NCBI GenBank assembly: GCA_014843695.1
Contig: CM026391.1
Location: forward strand, 15,745,365-15,809,364
DNA length: 64,000 nucleotides
Reading direction: 5' to 3'
Source: Archivesica marissinica
Taxonomy: Eukaryota > Mollusca > Bivalvia > Venerida > Vesicomyidae
The notes beneath the pieces were generated by a model, which was not told the origin of the DNA, did no database searches, and worked only from the letters and a program-made list of their open reading frames with translations. Of this stretch, positions 44,000 through 54,500 are shown piece by piece. The position numbers and the translations under genes are program-made. Each line of letters starts with the position of its first letter. Position 1 is the first letter of the stretch.

Positions 44000-44158
44000 T
44001 CTGGTTCTTGTACGTGCACGGTGTACAACACCGACATGAGACCTCGGTTTAAAGTCCCAACTGAAAGACTGTTAATTTTATTAGGGTCAGACGGGGGATC
44101 GAACCTACGAACTACAGATCCGTCTGAATCCAGATACATCTTGACAGAAATCAGTTAT

Positions 44159-44290
44159 ATACCGAGCAGTGGTCCAGTGGTTAGCACTTAGGACTGCGAA
44201 TCCAGGGATCAGACCGATCATCCGTCTGACCCTAATAATATTAACAGTCTTTTAGATGGGACTATAAACCAATGTCTCGTACATCGGTGT
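44159..44290 (+). mobile_element. SINE B variant, 3'-truncated
   Basis: AGTGGTCCAGTGGTTAGCAC, GACCGATCATCCGTCTGACC and TTAACAGTCTTTTAGATGGG follow SINE B, but the T arm is degenerate. It ends at GTCTCGTACATCGGTGTAG, where element G begins. Confidence 0.6.
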
Positions 44291-44907
44291 AGCCTGGGTT
44301 CCAGTCTGTCGATATTTCACTTTTAACTTCTGGCAAAATGACAAAGCCATTAAATTCCATATTGCCTCTTCTCTCTCCTTCATGGCGATGGATTACATGA
44401 GGAATGAGGTATAGAGAGTGATTAATATAAGTTGAAAGAACTTGTTTCGAAATCGAGCTAAAATAAATGTGTATAAACTAACTTCTGGCAAAATGACGTT
44501 GATATGACACAACAATAAGCAAAAATATGTAGCAATGTACACAATCAGCTTTTAATAACAATGTCAAATTAAATATTTGTGTTCGATACAATTAGTATAA
44601 TTTGATATTTTTTAAAGTCACGTGACTTAATTGGTTAATCGAAAATGTTGGCCTCCATAATATTCTATTTCAGATAATCAACATGACATGATCTTTTTGT
44701 GTGCAGCCATTGCATTTTATGTTTTACTGGGCTGTATTGTTCAAGTGTTCAAGATAAAGATGAATCTTGTTGGTGGTTTTCCTTAGCCTGTCTGTCGATT
44801 TTTCACTTTTTAAACTCTGGCAAAATGATATGATCAGAAACTCAATACGACCCAATTAATAGTCTCGGTGTTAAAATATATTTATTTGACTGACCAGGCA
44901 AAATAGA
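44291..44907 (+). mobile_element. Dispersed element G, hosting a SINE A
   Basis: CCTGGGTTCCAGTCTGTCG and TTCTGGCAAAATGAC, a core with AAAGTCACGTGACTTAATTG, and the end CAGAAACTCAATACGACCC then TTTGACTGACCAGGCAAA match 52951-53395 in inverted orientation. It is non-coding and shares its ends with the short element at 52549-52703. Confidence 0.65.
44343..44479 (+). mobile_element. 5'-truncated SINE A with 18-bp TSD
   Basis: AACTTCTGGCAAAATGAC occurs at 44325-44342 and 44480-44497. The insert is SINE A lacking its head and ends AAATAAATGTGTATAAACT. Truncation at the 5' end and a long perfect duplication are direct marks of LINE-machinery insertion. Confidence 0.9.
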
Positions 44908-44964
44908 TAGTTTATTTTCAATTCCATTAGGCTTAAAAGCCCATGAGGATAATGTATGCATGGT

Positions 44965-45105
44965 CACAGGGATTCGGCACGTTTGGGGGTACTAGTATAT
45001 ATATTTAAATACTTAAATATATATACTAGTACCCCCAAACGTGCGAATCCCTGTGTTAAGTACTTAAATATTAATCTAGTACCCCCAAACGCGTGCCGAA
45101 TCCCT
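44965..45105. mobile_element. 8-bp-TSD foldback element, copy 1 (three-armed)
   Basis: A forward arm CACAGGGATTCGGCACG is followed by its complement ending at 45055, then a second, diverged complement arm (GCGTGCCGAATCCCT) to 45105. The last GTG is lost. It lies 34 bp from copy 2. Confidence 0.75.
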
Positions 45106-45358
45106 AATCTGACAGACTGTTAATTTTATTAGGTCAGACCACAGGGATTCGGCACGTTTGGGGGTACTAGTATATATATTTAAATACTTAAATATATATA
45201 CTAGTACCCCCAAACGTGCCGAATCCCTGTGTTAAGTACTTAAATATATATACTAGTACCCCCAAACGTGCCGAATCCCTGTGGGTCAGACGGGGATCGA
45301 ACCTGCGATCCCTGGATTACCAGTCCAGTGTGTTACCACTGGGCTACAGATCCGCCTG
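45106..45358 (-). mobile_element. SINE B fragment split by foldback element
   Basis: AGACTGTTAATTTTATTAGG at 45114-45133 and CAGACGGGGATCGAACCTGC from 45287 are adjacent parts of SINE B. They are separated by the foldback at 45140-45283. The SINE head is complete to CAGGCGGATCTGTAG in the reverse sense. Confidence 0.85.
45140..45283. mobile_element. 8-bp-TSD foldback element, copy 2 (three-armed)
   Basis: It is flanked by GGTCAGAC at 45132-45139 and 45284-45291. A 92-bp near-perfect palindrome with termini CACAGGGATTCGG is followed by a repeated right arm (45232-45283). Eight-bp duplications and CAGGG-type ends suggest a hAT-type MITE. Confidence 0.9.
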
Positions 45359-45387
45359 TTATGAATACAGGTACATTATTATGGTCT

Positions 45388-45990
45388 GATAGTTTAGTTT
45401 ATTTTATTAAATTCCAATAGGCTGTCAAGCCCATGAGGACATACATACATATTATATACAGTTAGCGAACAGTGCAAACATAAAGCATACATTTTATACA
45501 AATGAGCTCCCACAGCCATTTATATTTATATCTATGTGTAAATACATGTAATATTTATCTGATATGTGTCTTATAATTAAAGCAAAATAGTTCTTTATTT
45601 CTAACAAGGAGAAGGTCAAAAGACACAACAAAACACAAAACCAAACATACAAAATTGAAGTTGTTGCAAAGTTGTATAACATGGCCGATTAGTAAACCCT
45701 TCGTAACCATATTCATTGCTAAATGTTAAATAAAATAAATTTAACATGTGGTCTTATTTGTAAATCAGAACGCATCCATTTATTTAATTCAGAGCGGCTT
45801 TGTAGATTAATATTACATGACATATACATAGATTAATTAATTAAATTCCATTCAACTTTCCAATCACATGAGAACACACCTAATACAACATAAATAGTAT
45901 GTAAGCTAGCACAAACATATAGAAAACATACGCATTTATAACTGTTCTTAATTGCTATATAATCTCTGTATACAGACGTACATGACCGTG
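45388..45990 (-). repeat. Dispersed repeat, two related copies
   Basis: TTAAATTCCAATAGGCTGTC with CCCATGAGGACATACATAC (45410-45450), the diverged TTAAATTCCATTCAACTTTC with CACATGAGAACACAC (45842-45880) and a third piece at 44919-44960 share one sequence. An AT-rich LINE 3' end on the minus strand is possible. The 45490-45830 interval has no recognised feature. Confidence 0.4.
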
Positions 45991-46020
45991 TCAATAAAAC
46001 GCTTGATTACACATGAACCG

Positions 46021-46531
46021 TTAAAGCGAAACTACATCGATGAAAACGCAAATTTCTACAGAATGTAATTTGCTATTATATGGTATAATTTCCCCCCAGA
46101 TATTTGCCTCAAAAACTGAGTATTTCAACAATAAACAAACGTCGTATAAGCGGTTTGTTGACATAACAAAATAATGTAAATAGGGTCGATATTTATTCTG
46201 ACTAACACGAGTTATGCTACATATTTACCGTGATATCTCACATGTGTGCCTATGCATATTTATTTGTAGACTAATCTTAATTAAAATATCTCTAAACGAA
46301 AGTATCGCGTGTTTATTATTGACTTCAATGACAACAGAGGATTCAATCAATTCCGGAGCCTGGATGACCGTTATATGAAATCCTACTTTCACGTATACCA
46401 CCAAAACACTGTTAAATTGATTCAATGTTAATGTTCGAATGTATTCAGAAGAATTTGAAGTAGCAATGCATTTATAAGTGAAAAGACGCTGTTTGCTGTT
46501 ATTTACTGTTTGCGATGCAATGTCGCTTTAA
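46021..46531 (+). mobile_element. TTAA-flanked DNA element C, full length
   Basis: TTAAAGCGAAACTACATCG and GCGATGCAATGTCGCTTTAA are its terminal inverted repeats, with TTAA at 46021-46024 and 46528-46531. It contains ATAATTTCCCCCCAGATATT and TTTATTTGTAGACTAATC, shared with the copies at 40936 and 1-301. Confidence 0.8.
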
Positions 46532-47354
46532 TGGTGTGTGTGTTTATATTTCATTGGACTGTATAATGTTCGTATGACGTATGTAGCCATTGATCGATTC
46601 TACGTCAGAATGTGTATGCGGTTGACTAATCTTCATATTTAATCTACCGATTTTACTCCAGTGACCTAGTTGTTATGCTCTGTTGACGTAAGTCGTCGGC
46701 ACCAGCGGGCAAACATTAATTTATCACCGCAAAGTGCCTATGGCATTAATACAAATGAGATCATTGTTCGACCCGGGTTGTACGGCCAGCTACATCGCAT
46801 CATGATCATAGGATAACATTAATTGGTATTCACTGCCATTCTTATTAAAACACTTTCATAATCAATAACATCTCCATAATAAATAAAAAAGCACACAGAA
46901 CAAAGCCAAACTAAGTCAACCCTTGTGTGTATCATGTTTGTTGGCACTTTGTATTGGAAAACAACCTGCCCACTTGTGCGATATTGAGAAAAACCACAGC
47001 TACGCACCCGTAACATGCACCGACGTGTGACGACAATCAAATGGTTACTGTGGTCAACTGGGCACATATAACAGTAACCTACGTATTGAAACTTTTAAAA
47101 GACGACATTACATTAGATATTACATCAATAGTGATAACGAGACAGGCAGGTGGGAGGGGCTGTGCAGTTTCATATTAAACACGTGACTAGAGAGAGAGAC
47201 AGGACGATACATAAAATTGCTCTTTATATAAAATATCAGCATAGATATTCAATAACCATCTGACTTATTTTGATATTAGGATTTAAGTATGGAATATAAG
47301 GTAGGTCCATTTTCGTCCATACTTTGCTCAACATTTAAGACGCACCATCAGGCG
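46532..47354. other. Stretch without confident feature
   Basis: An 82-codon minus-strand frame (46819-47067) has no convincing splice sites. A weak tRNA-like D-arm (GACCTAGTTGTTATGC, 46664) lacks a T arm at the right distance. Confidence 0.35.
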
Positions 47355-47555
47355 CGGTGTATGCCGCAGTATATTCAACACCAATGCAACCTGGGTTCGA
47401 TCCTCGGACCGGGAAGTATGTGAGATGGTACGGTGGTCGCCAGATCGGACAGGTTGGTTTTCTCCGGGTACTCCGGTTTCCTCCCACACGAATGACCACA
47501 GTTACGCTTTCATCCGCGCCAACGAGAGTGATTAACGTTGTAAAATAAATAAAGT
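47355..47555 (+). mobile_element. SINE C, head degraded
   Basis: CTGGGTTCGATCCTCGGACC (B box), CAGATCGGACAGGTTGGTTT, GTTTCCTCCCACACG and GCCAACGAGAGTGATTAACG follow SINE C. The A box is not recognisable (CGCAGTATATTCAACA). Confidence 0.75.
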
Positions 47556-47667
47556 AACGTTACGTGTACCGTACCCTTCATGTATTCAAGATTAAGTTCG
47601 AACGGGGTACACTTTGAGGACAGCATCTGTGTTCTTAAATTGTATGAATTTGTATTATAGGCTTAGT

Positions 47668-47900
47668 TTGTGCAACTTTATTTTAGTTCGATTGCGAAAC
47701 AAGTTCTTACAACTTATATTAATCACTCTTGAGACCTCATTACTGACGGAATCCATCGCAATGATGGTGAGAGAAGAGGCAACGTGGAATTTAAATACCT
47801 TGCCTTAGGGTATAATCGTAACGGCTCCAGCGGGGCACGAACCCAATGCCTTTCGCATCTGAATCGAACACACTACCACGGCGCTATCGTGGCATCCACA
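47668..47900 (-). mobile_element. SINE A
   Basis: In the reverse sense it runs from GATGCCACGATAGCGCCGTG through the body with CGATTATACCCTAAGGCAAG to the tail CGAACTAAAATAAAGTTGCA. It is moderately diverged. Confidence 0.85.
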
Positions 47901-47934
47901 ATGTCCACATTTTAAATTATAAGCGCAGGCTATT

Positions 47935-48060
47935 ATTGGTGGAGGAAGACGCCCATGTTACCACCCGAGCAGACACAGGCTGACACCCTAGTAGAATCAT
48001 CGACCTTCCGTAAGTCAGCTGAATAGCATGCTTCCTACCATGAAATCATTCAAAACCAGT
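47935..48060 (-). mobile_element. SINE E tail fragment
   Basis: In the reverse sense: ATGATTTCATGGTAGGAAGC, CAGCTGACTTACGGAAGGTC, then GTCTTCCTCCACCAATAATA. The middle matches 19474-19535. The tRNA-Ser head is absent. Confidence 0.6.
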
Positions 48061-48065
48061 GTGTG

Positions 48066-48258
48066 TTTTACGTTTATTTATCGTCGCTACCGGTTGCCCA
48101 TATGAGCGACTCCTCCTGAAGAGATTAGTCAGTTTAGAGTTTTGGAGGATAATGCAATGATAGAGACAGAGACCTATTCCAAAGTCTCCTCTGGTTCATT
48201 TACGTGTACAGCACCGACACGAGACCTCGGTTTAAAGTCCCATGTGAAAGACTGTTAA
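48066..48258 (-). mobile_element. SINE B body, headless, fused to module X
   Basis: GTGTTTTACGTTTATTTATC to CATGTGAAAGACTGTTAATT is the reverse-sense SINE B body. A short deletion lies between GGTTCATTTACGTGTA and CAGCACCGACACG. The fusion point to module X is the same as at 19870. Confidence 0.75.
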
Positions 48259-48515
48259 TTCAATACCGCCTGTGGTGAAGTGCATGTCACTTAAAGTACT
48301 ATGTTAATCACTCGTCTTTCACACCCCTTCCCTCAAAACGATACATAATTCGGTTTATCTACATTGCATTAACCGTTAACAGGTTGTACAACTAGTGTAG
48401 TATGTATTTGGATCAACAACTTACTATATCCACGTACTATTTCAATACACAATGTGCCCCGGTGAACCCTAACTCTGTACATTTGTCTTCGATACATTTA
48501 CGTTGGCAGGGACCG
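48259..48515. repeat. Module X, second copy
   Basis: Inverted relative to 19613-19870 with the same neighbours: CACTCGTCTTTCACACCCC, GCATTAACCGTTAACAGG and TTTGTCTTCGATACATTTAC. It is non-coding. Confidence 0.6.
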
Positions 48516-48606
48516 TAACCGGGTCTCGGTGACCGAGTGGTTATGGTCGATGACTTGAAATCACGCCCCTCACCGCTGTAAGTTCGAATCTCACGGGGGA
48601 TGTCGA
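48516..48606 (+). mobile_element. SINE E head (tRNA-Ser-like)
   Basis: GGTCTCGGTGACCGAGTGG (A box), GATGACTTGAAATCACGC with a TGA anticodon, a long variable arm and GTAAGTTCGAATCTCACG (B box). It is then truncated after GATGTCGAATTATTTTA. The acceptor stem does not pair fully, so it is not a tRNA gene. Confidence 0.7.
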
Positions 48607-50063
48607 ATTATTTTAAGCTCTAAAACAACAAACTAATTAGCTAACTGTAAAGTTGTCTCATATGTACATGTTTCTTACGACGGTCGATATAACATTTTCA
48701 AGTTTGTAGATTTTATATACTTGTATTCCTATAGAATTATTAAATTGTGTCCTAAATTCAGATATTGTTGAAGATGCATGTTAAAGGCAGTAAGCACAAT
48801 TCTTTGTATATGCATGTGAAACTCAAAGGATACCCATCAGCAATGTTACACCAATTACCGATTATAACAGGGTTAAACTGTAGAAAGGTCACTGAACAGT
48901 ATGTGACATCTTATCGTAATGATCTACTGAGTTGCGCTGAACTACAGTATATGACGTATGGCTTTCTGATTCTATTGTGCAACCGTAAAGAAATGTCTCC
49001 CTAAATCAATATTCAAGGAATATCTAAAACTATATTTGAATGATGAATTACCGACAGAGTATATATTATATATAGGGCTATGACTGAAACCCATAGTACA
49101 AGTGTATGTGATGTATGGCTGGAAGACCCAGCGCAAAAGTGAATTAACTTATGTTTCATAAAAACAAACAACGTTCGGCGAATATACAGATCTATAGCAC
49201 ACAGAAAAGTATTATCAGACATGAATTGAGAAATTGGTAAAACAACGTAAATATATTCGAATAAATGTTGGTACAGTTGGCCGAGCAATGGAGAACGAGC
49301 AATGGAGAGTTTATTGTAAATATTCGCCTTCCAATACGGATACGTTTCAGGCCCGTAGCCACACGGAGGAACACCGAAGCAGTTGCCTCGGTTAAAATTT
49401 CCAAAGCAAAATAAAAATAAATGAAAAATTTAAATAAATAAAATGCAAAAAATATCCATTTGCTGTATAAAATGTTGACTGCCTGAGAGCTGAAAGGTCA
49501 GTATATAATTATACGTCTTAAGCTTATTAAATCAGAGAACACAGGACATCGCTTTTATACCCCAACACATTTAAGGTGGTGCATGCCCCCAGACCCCCCC
49601 CCCCATATTTCCTTGGTTGAAATTTGTCTCTGGCTATGGTACTGCGTTTGGTGGTGAACGGAGAAACTGTGTCGCAGACTATGTGCAAATGGCGACAGAT
49701 ACTGCTACTTCTGCTACAATGGCGTCCGTATGAAGGTGAAACACTCGTGAAGTCATTCCCACTGTGTATGACATGTGGCGAGGACGGTGTCTCTTATGAA
49801 TGGTGAACTATGTAATCAGTACTCACTACTGTATCATCTAGACCTGCACACAGGTTTATATATACACGAAAATATGAAGCATGGGGGTCATAGTTAGGTA
49901 AACAGCTATAAAAGATGATCTCGATCGTACCGTGCTATGTGTCTTACACTAGTTATATTCAATGTCTTCGGAATTGTGCAAGCAATGTTTGCAGTTTGCT
50001 AAATGATCTCCAAGTAACTTACACTGACGGGGTGTTTGTTTTTAAAGACAATGAGAGACATTA
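48607..50063. other. Unannotated stretch
   Basis: Open frames at 48765-49004 and 49624-49806 have no splice signals or recognised domains. The C12 run near 49597 and the AT-rich flanks look intergenic. Confidence 0.4.
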
Positions 50064-50215
50064 CTGGTTTTTCTATTACTTCCCTTGATGGATAAAGTCA
50101 GATTTATCCCGAAATGTATATTGGTCCTTTTAGTTGGAATCCTTTGTTTTTACTGTTGTCGTCTAACCAGATGTTACGTTAGGATAAATGTAATTTGATC
50201 AAAATCATGTTAATT
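50064..50215 (+). repeat. Dispersed repeat, partner at 53720-53850
   Basis: Both loci share TTATTACCTCCCTTGGCAGA-like, CCGAAATGTATATTGGTCC-like and TAGTTGGAATCCTTTG-like blocks in order. Unknown family. Confidence 0.5.
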
Positions 50216-50276
50216 AATTGAACCAATTTTTACAATAAAGTATCCATTGGATATGCTAAAGAATATATGTGGAGAT

Positions 50277-50370
50277 TTAATAATTTCATAATTATAAGAC
50301 GAGAATACAGATAAAACGCATGTGGTGCAAAGGAAACAACGATAAAACAGAGGAAACCAATTAAGAGGAC
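50277..50370. repeat. Dispersed repeat, partner at 3161-3245
   Basis: AATAATTTCATAATTATAAG, GTGCAAAGGAAACAACGAT and GAGGAAACCAATTAAG parallel the copy at 3161. Confidence 0.5.
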
Positions 50371-50654
50371 CACTATACGTTTAGGAGTAGTCAGGGACAG
50401 TAACTGACTAATGTTTCTCATTTGGGAAGCTTTATGGCGTTGTTCATTGTCGCGACATGAGGGCATACTGTAAGAGACTGCACATAACTACGCTCAAAAC
50501 TGTATATTAGTTTCTTGGACGGCTACTATGCCTTTGATATTGTGTGGACAGCCTGTCTTCTCCTGAAGCTAAGAGTACCCTTGTATACGACACCAACCTC
50601 ACTCTCGAAAATCATTTGCCGACGTGCCTGTCTATGTGTGTATATAACCAATGT

Positions 50655-51116
50655 TTAACGTCAGAATCATTCAACAAGGTGGAATTGTTTCCCCATTACT
50701 CTACATGGCGTTCATAAAAAGGATTAATCAACTAGTTAGAAGCAAGTCATTTGGGCTTTTACATTTGCAACTATAACGTTTGCTCACCGACGGTAGCCGA
50801 TGGCAGGATCTTAGTTTCTCACAGACTTGTGTATGTTGTATCGTCGCTTCAGATACTTTTATAAATGGAGATGTGAGTACAATGTTGACACATGTGCTGC
50901 TCTAGTATTTAATGAGATGTTAGATAAGATCGTTCGAACTTAGATAAAGAAGTCATATACCAGCTTCAACCGTTCGTACCATCATCATGTTTTTGTCTAT
51001 GGCCACTTTATTTTTTCGGCGGGAAGGATGACCCAAGACGCTGGTATTAAGCTATGGGGAACATTGCTAAGGACATTCAATAGTGACATACACCCTTCGC
51101 GTAACCCGATAAACTA
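50655..51116 (+). pseudogene. LINE reverse transcriptase fragment (highly decayed)
   Basis: In shifting frames the translation gives QQGGIVSPLLYMAFIKRINQ (RT motif with QGG.SP), SPTVADG at the catalytic site (DD changed to DG), RFRYFYKWRCEYNVDTCAAL then VFNE, and LWGTLLRTFNSDIHP. These blocks follow the order of a LINE reverse transcriptase palm and thumb. It is not closely similar to the other LINEs here. Several frameshifts and a lost catalytic Asp make it inactive. Confidence 0.6.
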
Positions 51117-51122
51117 CACATA

Positions 51123-51485
51123 TTTCACCGTAGATAAACCCTATGTAGAAACATAGTGTACTCATTGGTCGATGTGTAGATCAACTGTTTGCTCTCTGGT
51201 CGTCGTTATATAGATTAACCGTGGTCACTGTTCTGTGTGTAGAAATACTGGTCGGAGTGTAGATAAACTCGTACTCTCTGGTCCTTGTGTAGATAAGATT
51301 TGTACTCACTGGTCGATGCATAGATAAACCTTATTCTCTGGTACGTGTGCAGATAAACCGTGTACTCTCTGGCCGGTGTGTATATGACCGGTGTGTAACA
51401 CACCGTGTGCGCTATGATCGATGTATGCATATATAAGCCGTGTACTCTATCGTTTGTGTGTATATAAATCTTGTACTCTCTGTCA
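51123..51485 (+). repeat. Degenerate tandem repeat, ~31-36 bp
   Basis: Variants of GTAGATAAACCGTGTACTC followed by TCTGGTCGGTGT recur about ten times with much divergence, so this is an old minisatellite. Confidence 0.7.
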
Positions 51486-51692
51486 GTCGGTTTGCAGTTA
51501 TAAGTCTCTGCACAACACTGTTTAGTTCAACTGGCAGTGCAGTCCAGTCCAGAGAACTAGTGCACATGTACCTATGGTGGAAACTGTGTCCTATTCGTCC
51601 CACATCGATTAATCCGCTACTGTATTTTTGCAATACATAAATATTATACTGCTTCCGTCTGGGGAATAAGCTGATTACTACATAAATACTTA

Positions 51693-51918
51693 TGCAAATT
51701 TATTATAGTTCGATTACGAAACAATGTCTTGCAACATTATATTAATCACTCTCGAGACCTCATGCCTGATGGCATCCATCAGCACGAGGGATAGAGAATA
51801 GGCAATGTGGAATTTAAATGCCTTGTCTAAGAACACAATCGTAACAGCTACAGCTGGGTGCGATACTCCGGGCCTGTCTAACCGGAAGCGAACTCGCTAC
51901 TATTTCGCAATCACGACT
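51693..51918 (-). mobile_element. SINE A
   Basis: In the reverse sense it runs from GAAGTCGTGATTGCGAAATA to the tail CGAACTATAATAAATTTGCA, with CCGGAGTATCGCACCC at the decayed B box. A second fragment (ATCGCCATGATGGAGAGAG) follows at 51932. Confidence 0.8.
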
Positions 51919-51974
51919 TCGTGATAAAATATATCGCCATGATGGAGAGAGAAGAGGCAATGTATCACTTTAAT

Positions 51975-52195
51975 CAGTGGTGTAGCGGACACGGTGTATA
52001 ACCCGTAAACGAGAGCCCTGTGAGAACCATTGTAAATGTCCATAGGCAAGACACTTAAATCTACATTGCCTCTTAGTTTATACAAATTTTAAACTAAGAG
52101 GCAATGTAGATTTAAGTGTCTTGCCTATGTACATTTACCGTGGATCTGGCGGGGCTCTCGTTTACGGGTTGTACACCGTGTCCGCTACACAACTG
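51975..52195. repeat. Long inverted repeat, ~106-bp arms, 9-bp loop
   Basis: Arm 51975-52080 (CAGTGGTGTAGCGGACACGG to TTGCCTCTTAGTTTA) is matched in reverse by 52090-52195. The loop is TACAAATTT. The arms differ at a few places only. The arm includes AGGCAATGTAGATTTAAGTG, resembling the SINE A body, so it may be an inverted pair of a SINE-like sequence. Confidence 0.85.
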
Positions 52196-52548
52196 AGGCT
52201 CCACTTATATTACACGGGGTTAGATCTACAAGGAGGAAACAATCAAACAATCGTAATCGGCATCAAACAAACACAAAATAACATAGAATATTCTGATTAT
52301 GTATCTGTTCTTTATATAATAATAAGTTATAAGGAGTTGGGTCTTATTTCCCAGATTGATATATTGAACGGAAATACAGTTGTGTATTACTTGATGGAGA
52401 GTATATAGCTGTTTAATTATACGCTACAAAACGTCGAAGCAGAACATCTGTATTGAGATTCTTTTGATTCCTGAGCGTGTGTTCATAAACGTAAGCTGAG
52501 TGAAATCTGCTTCTAGATTTTATTCTTACATTGTTCAAAGTATAAGCA

Positions 52549-52703
52549 TATCCTGGGTGCTAGTCTGTCGATTTTTCACTTTTTAACTTCTGGCAAAATG
52601 ATATGATCAGAAACTCAATACGGCCCAATTACTAGTCTCGGTGTTAAAATATATTTATTTGACTGACCAGGTAAACTATATCGACGCATGTTCCCAGGCT
52701 AGT
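52549..52703 (+). mobile_element. Short non-autonomous DNA element related to G
   Basis: TATCCTGGGTGCTAGTCTGTC and its imperfect mirror ATCGACGCATGTTCCCAGGC bound about 155 bp. The inside matches both ends of element G without the G core. GTATAA occurs on both sides. Confidence 0.6.
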
Positions 52704-52950
52704 ATAACATAGCATTGCAGTTGTATCATTTTGCTTATATCATGTTTATATTTGTAATTGTATTGCATATAAACAAGCAATAAGATATGATTAAACTAAG
52801 TGAAATATGTGGAATCATCAGATATCGCACTAGAACCGGAAGTGAATTCAGTTTAACACTGCGAAACATAATTATCTTATTTTCTAACATATCTGCCAGT
52901 TTTCAATAAAAACGTGACGTGAAAACGTAATTCTAATCGTAAAGGAAAAC

Positions 52951-53395
52951 CTAGCCTGGGAACAGGCGTCGATATATTTTTCCTGGTCAGTCAAATAAAT
53001 ATATTTTTAACACCGCGACTATTAATTGGGTCGTATTGAGTTTCTGATCATATCATTTTGCCAGAGTTTAAAAAGTGAAAAATCGACAGACAGACTAAGG
53101 AAAACCACCAACAAGATTCATCTTTATCTTGAACACTTGAACAATACAGCTCAGTAAAACATAAACTGCAATGGCTGAATTTGAAAATCGTACTGCACAT
53201 AAAAAGATCATGTCATGTTGATTAACTGCAATAGAATATTATGGAGGGTAACATCTTAGATTAACCAATTAAGTCACGTGACTTTAAAAAATATCAAATT
53301 ATACTAATTGTATCGAACACAAATATTTAATTTGACATTGTTATTAAAAACTGATTGTGTAGCTACATATTTTTGCTTATTTTTGTGTCAGTTAA
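52951..53395 (-). mobile_element. Dispersed element G, second copy
   Basis: CTAGCCTGGGAACAGGCGTC, CTGGTCAGTCAAATAAATA, CACCAACAAGATTCATC and AATTAAGTCACGTGACTTT are the complement of 44560-44907. It has no SINE insertion. It lies 248 bp from the short relative, opposite orientation. Confidence 0.65.
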
Positions 53396-53719
53396 ATATG
53401 TTTTCATTATTTTGGATAACATGTATTTATGAGGTCATAATATGGAGAAGGCTGTACATAATGTTGTCATAAAGTGTAGCCACCCCATTTGCCTTTTCCC
53501 AGATAAAATCGTATACAGCAATACTAGTTAATCCTAACTTAATTTCTAATTGTTGTCCACGTATTTCATTGTATGTATAATTGTAATGTAATGTATGAAA
53601 ATATGTAATAAAATATTATTAAACAAAAGGTGATAACTTTTTTAGCATTAATTCTGCTTGAAATACCCAAACTGCTTTATGCGAATTTCATATTTATTGC
53701 AGTATTTAACTCACATTTC

Positions 53720-53850
53720 TAATGCTGATTTTTTTATTACCTCCCTTGGCAGATAACGTCCGATTTATACCGACATGTATATTTGTCCTTCTAGTTGGAA
53801 TACTTTGTGTTTACTGTTGTTCCTTAGCCAGATGATGGTAATATGATTTT
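53720..53850 (+). repeat. Dispersed repeat, partner at 50064-50215
   Basis: TTATTACCTCCCTTGGCAGA, CGACATGTATATTTGTCC and TAGTTGGAATACTTTGTG correspond in order to the other copy. The intervals before (53396-53719) and after (53851-54407) show no other recognised feature except a partner of 42130-42240 at 53860. Confidence 0.5.
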
Positions 53851-54407
53851 AACAAAATCGCATCCTTTGATGGTCAATTTATTAGTCGGGCCTTCGCATT
53901 CTAAATCGCTAGCTACGCCCCTGAGTATAGCCCATGAACCTAGACAGTCTATGTATAACCACTGGTTCGGTAAATCTTACCCTCGGGAATTTCAACAAAT
54001 AAATTTCCCTCGGGGTAGAAATTGACTAACTAATGAATATAAATATGTATAATTATCCAGGGATTGCAATCTCTATCGACCAAGTATCCTAATGTCTAAC
54101 TAGGGAAATACGTACACAATTAGAAACGTATCGATATCACTGCCGATTCCAGGATTTGCTACAAGCCGAGGATGTTCTAACTGACCATTTCTATGGTGAG
54201 GTTCCGAAGGCATATACATGTATCCACGATATATTTTCAGGGTACTAGTATTGTATTTAGAATCTAGTACATTTAAGTGCATTGTGGGAAGTGGACGCCG
54301 ATCATCTTCGAAAGAGAGTCCCCACTTAGTTTGAACAATATTTTATTCAAGAATATGACATATCATAGGTACATATGTTTTACAATAGGGCCTACAGCCA
54401 TTTGGGG

Positions 54408-54500
54408 CACAGGGATTCGGCACGTTTGGGGGTACTAGTATATATATTTAAGTAACTTAAATATATATACTAGTACCCCCAAACATGCCGAATCCCTGTG
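54408..54500. mobile_element. 8-bp-TSD foldback element, copy 3 (simple palindrome)
   Basis: It is flanked by ATTTGGGG at 54400-54407 and 54501-54508. The 93-bp near-perfect palindrome has ends CACAGGGATTCGGCACG and ATGCCGAATCCCTGTG. Unlike copies 1 and 2 it has no third arm. Confidence 0.92.

Larger units (their letters stand above)
43582..44128 (-). mobile_element. SINE B split by a SINE A insertion
   Basis: The 3' part is at 43582-43755 and the 5' part at 44000-44128. They are separated by SINE A flanked by the 10-bp duplication TCTGGTTCTT. The tRNA-like head lacks the anticodon region (CCTACGAACTACAGATCC). A GA microsatellite has expanded within the body at the CAGACAGAGAC site. Confidence 0.9.

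Noticed and set aside
46819..47067. 82-codon minus-strand frame as a host exon
   Set aside because: Composition is partly protein-like, but no acceptable acceptor keeps the frame and no donor follows.
48765..49004. 79-codon plus-strand frame as a gene or exon
   Set aside because: No splice sites, no recognisable domain, and AT-rich surroundings where such frames are expected.
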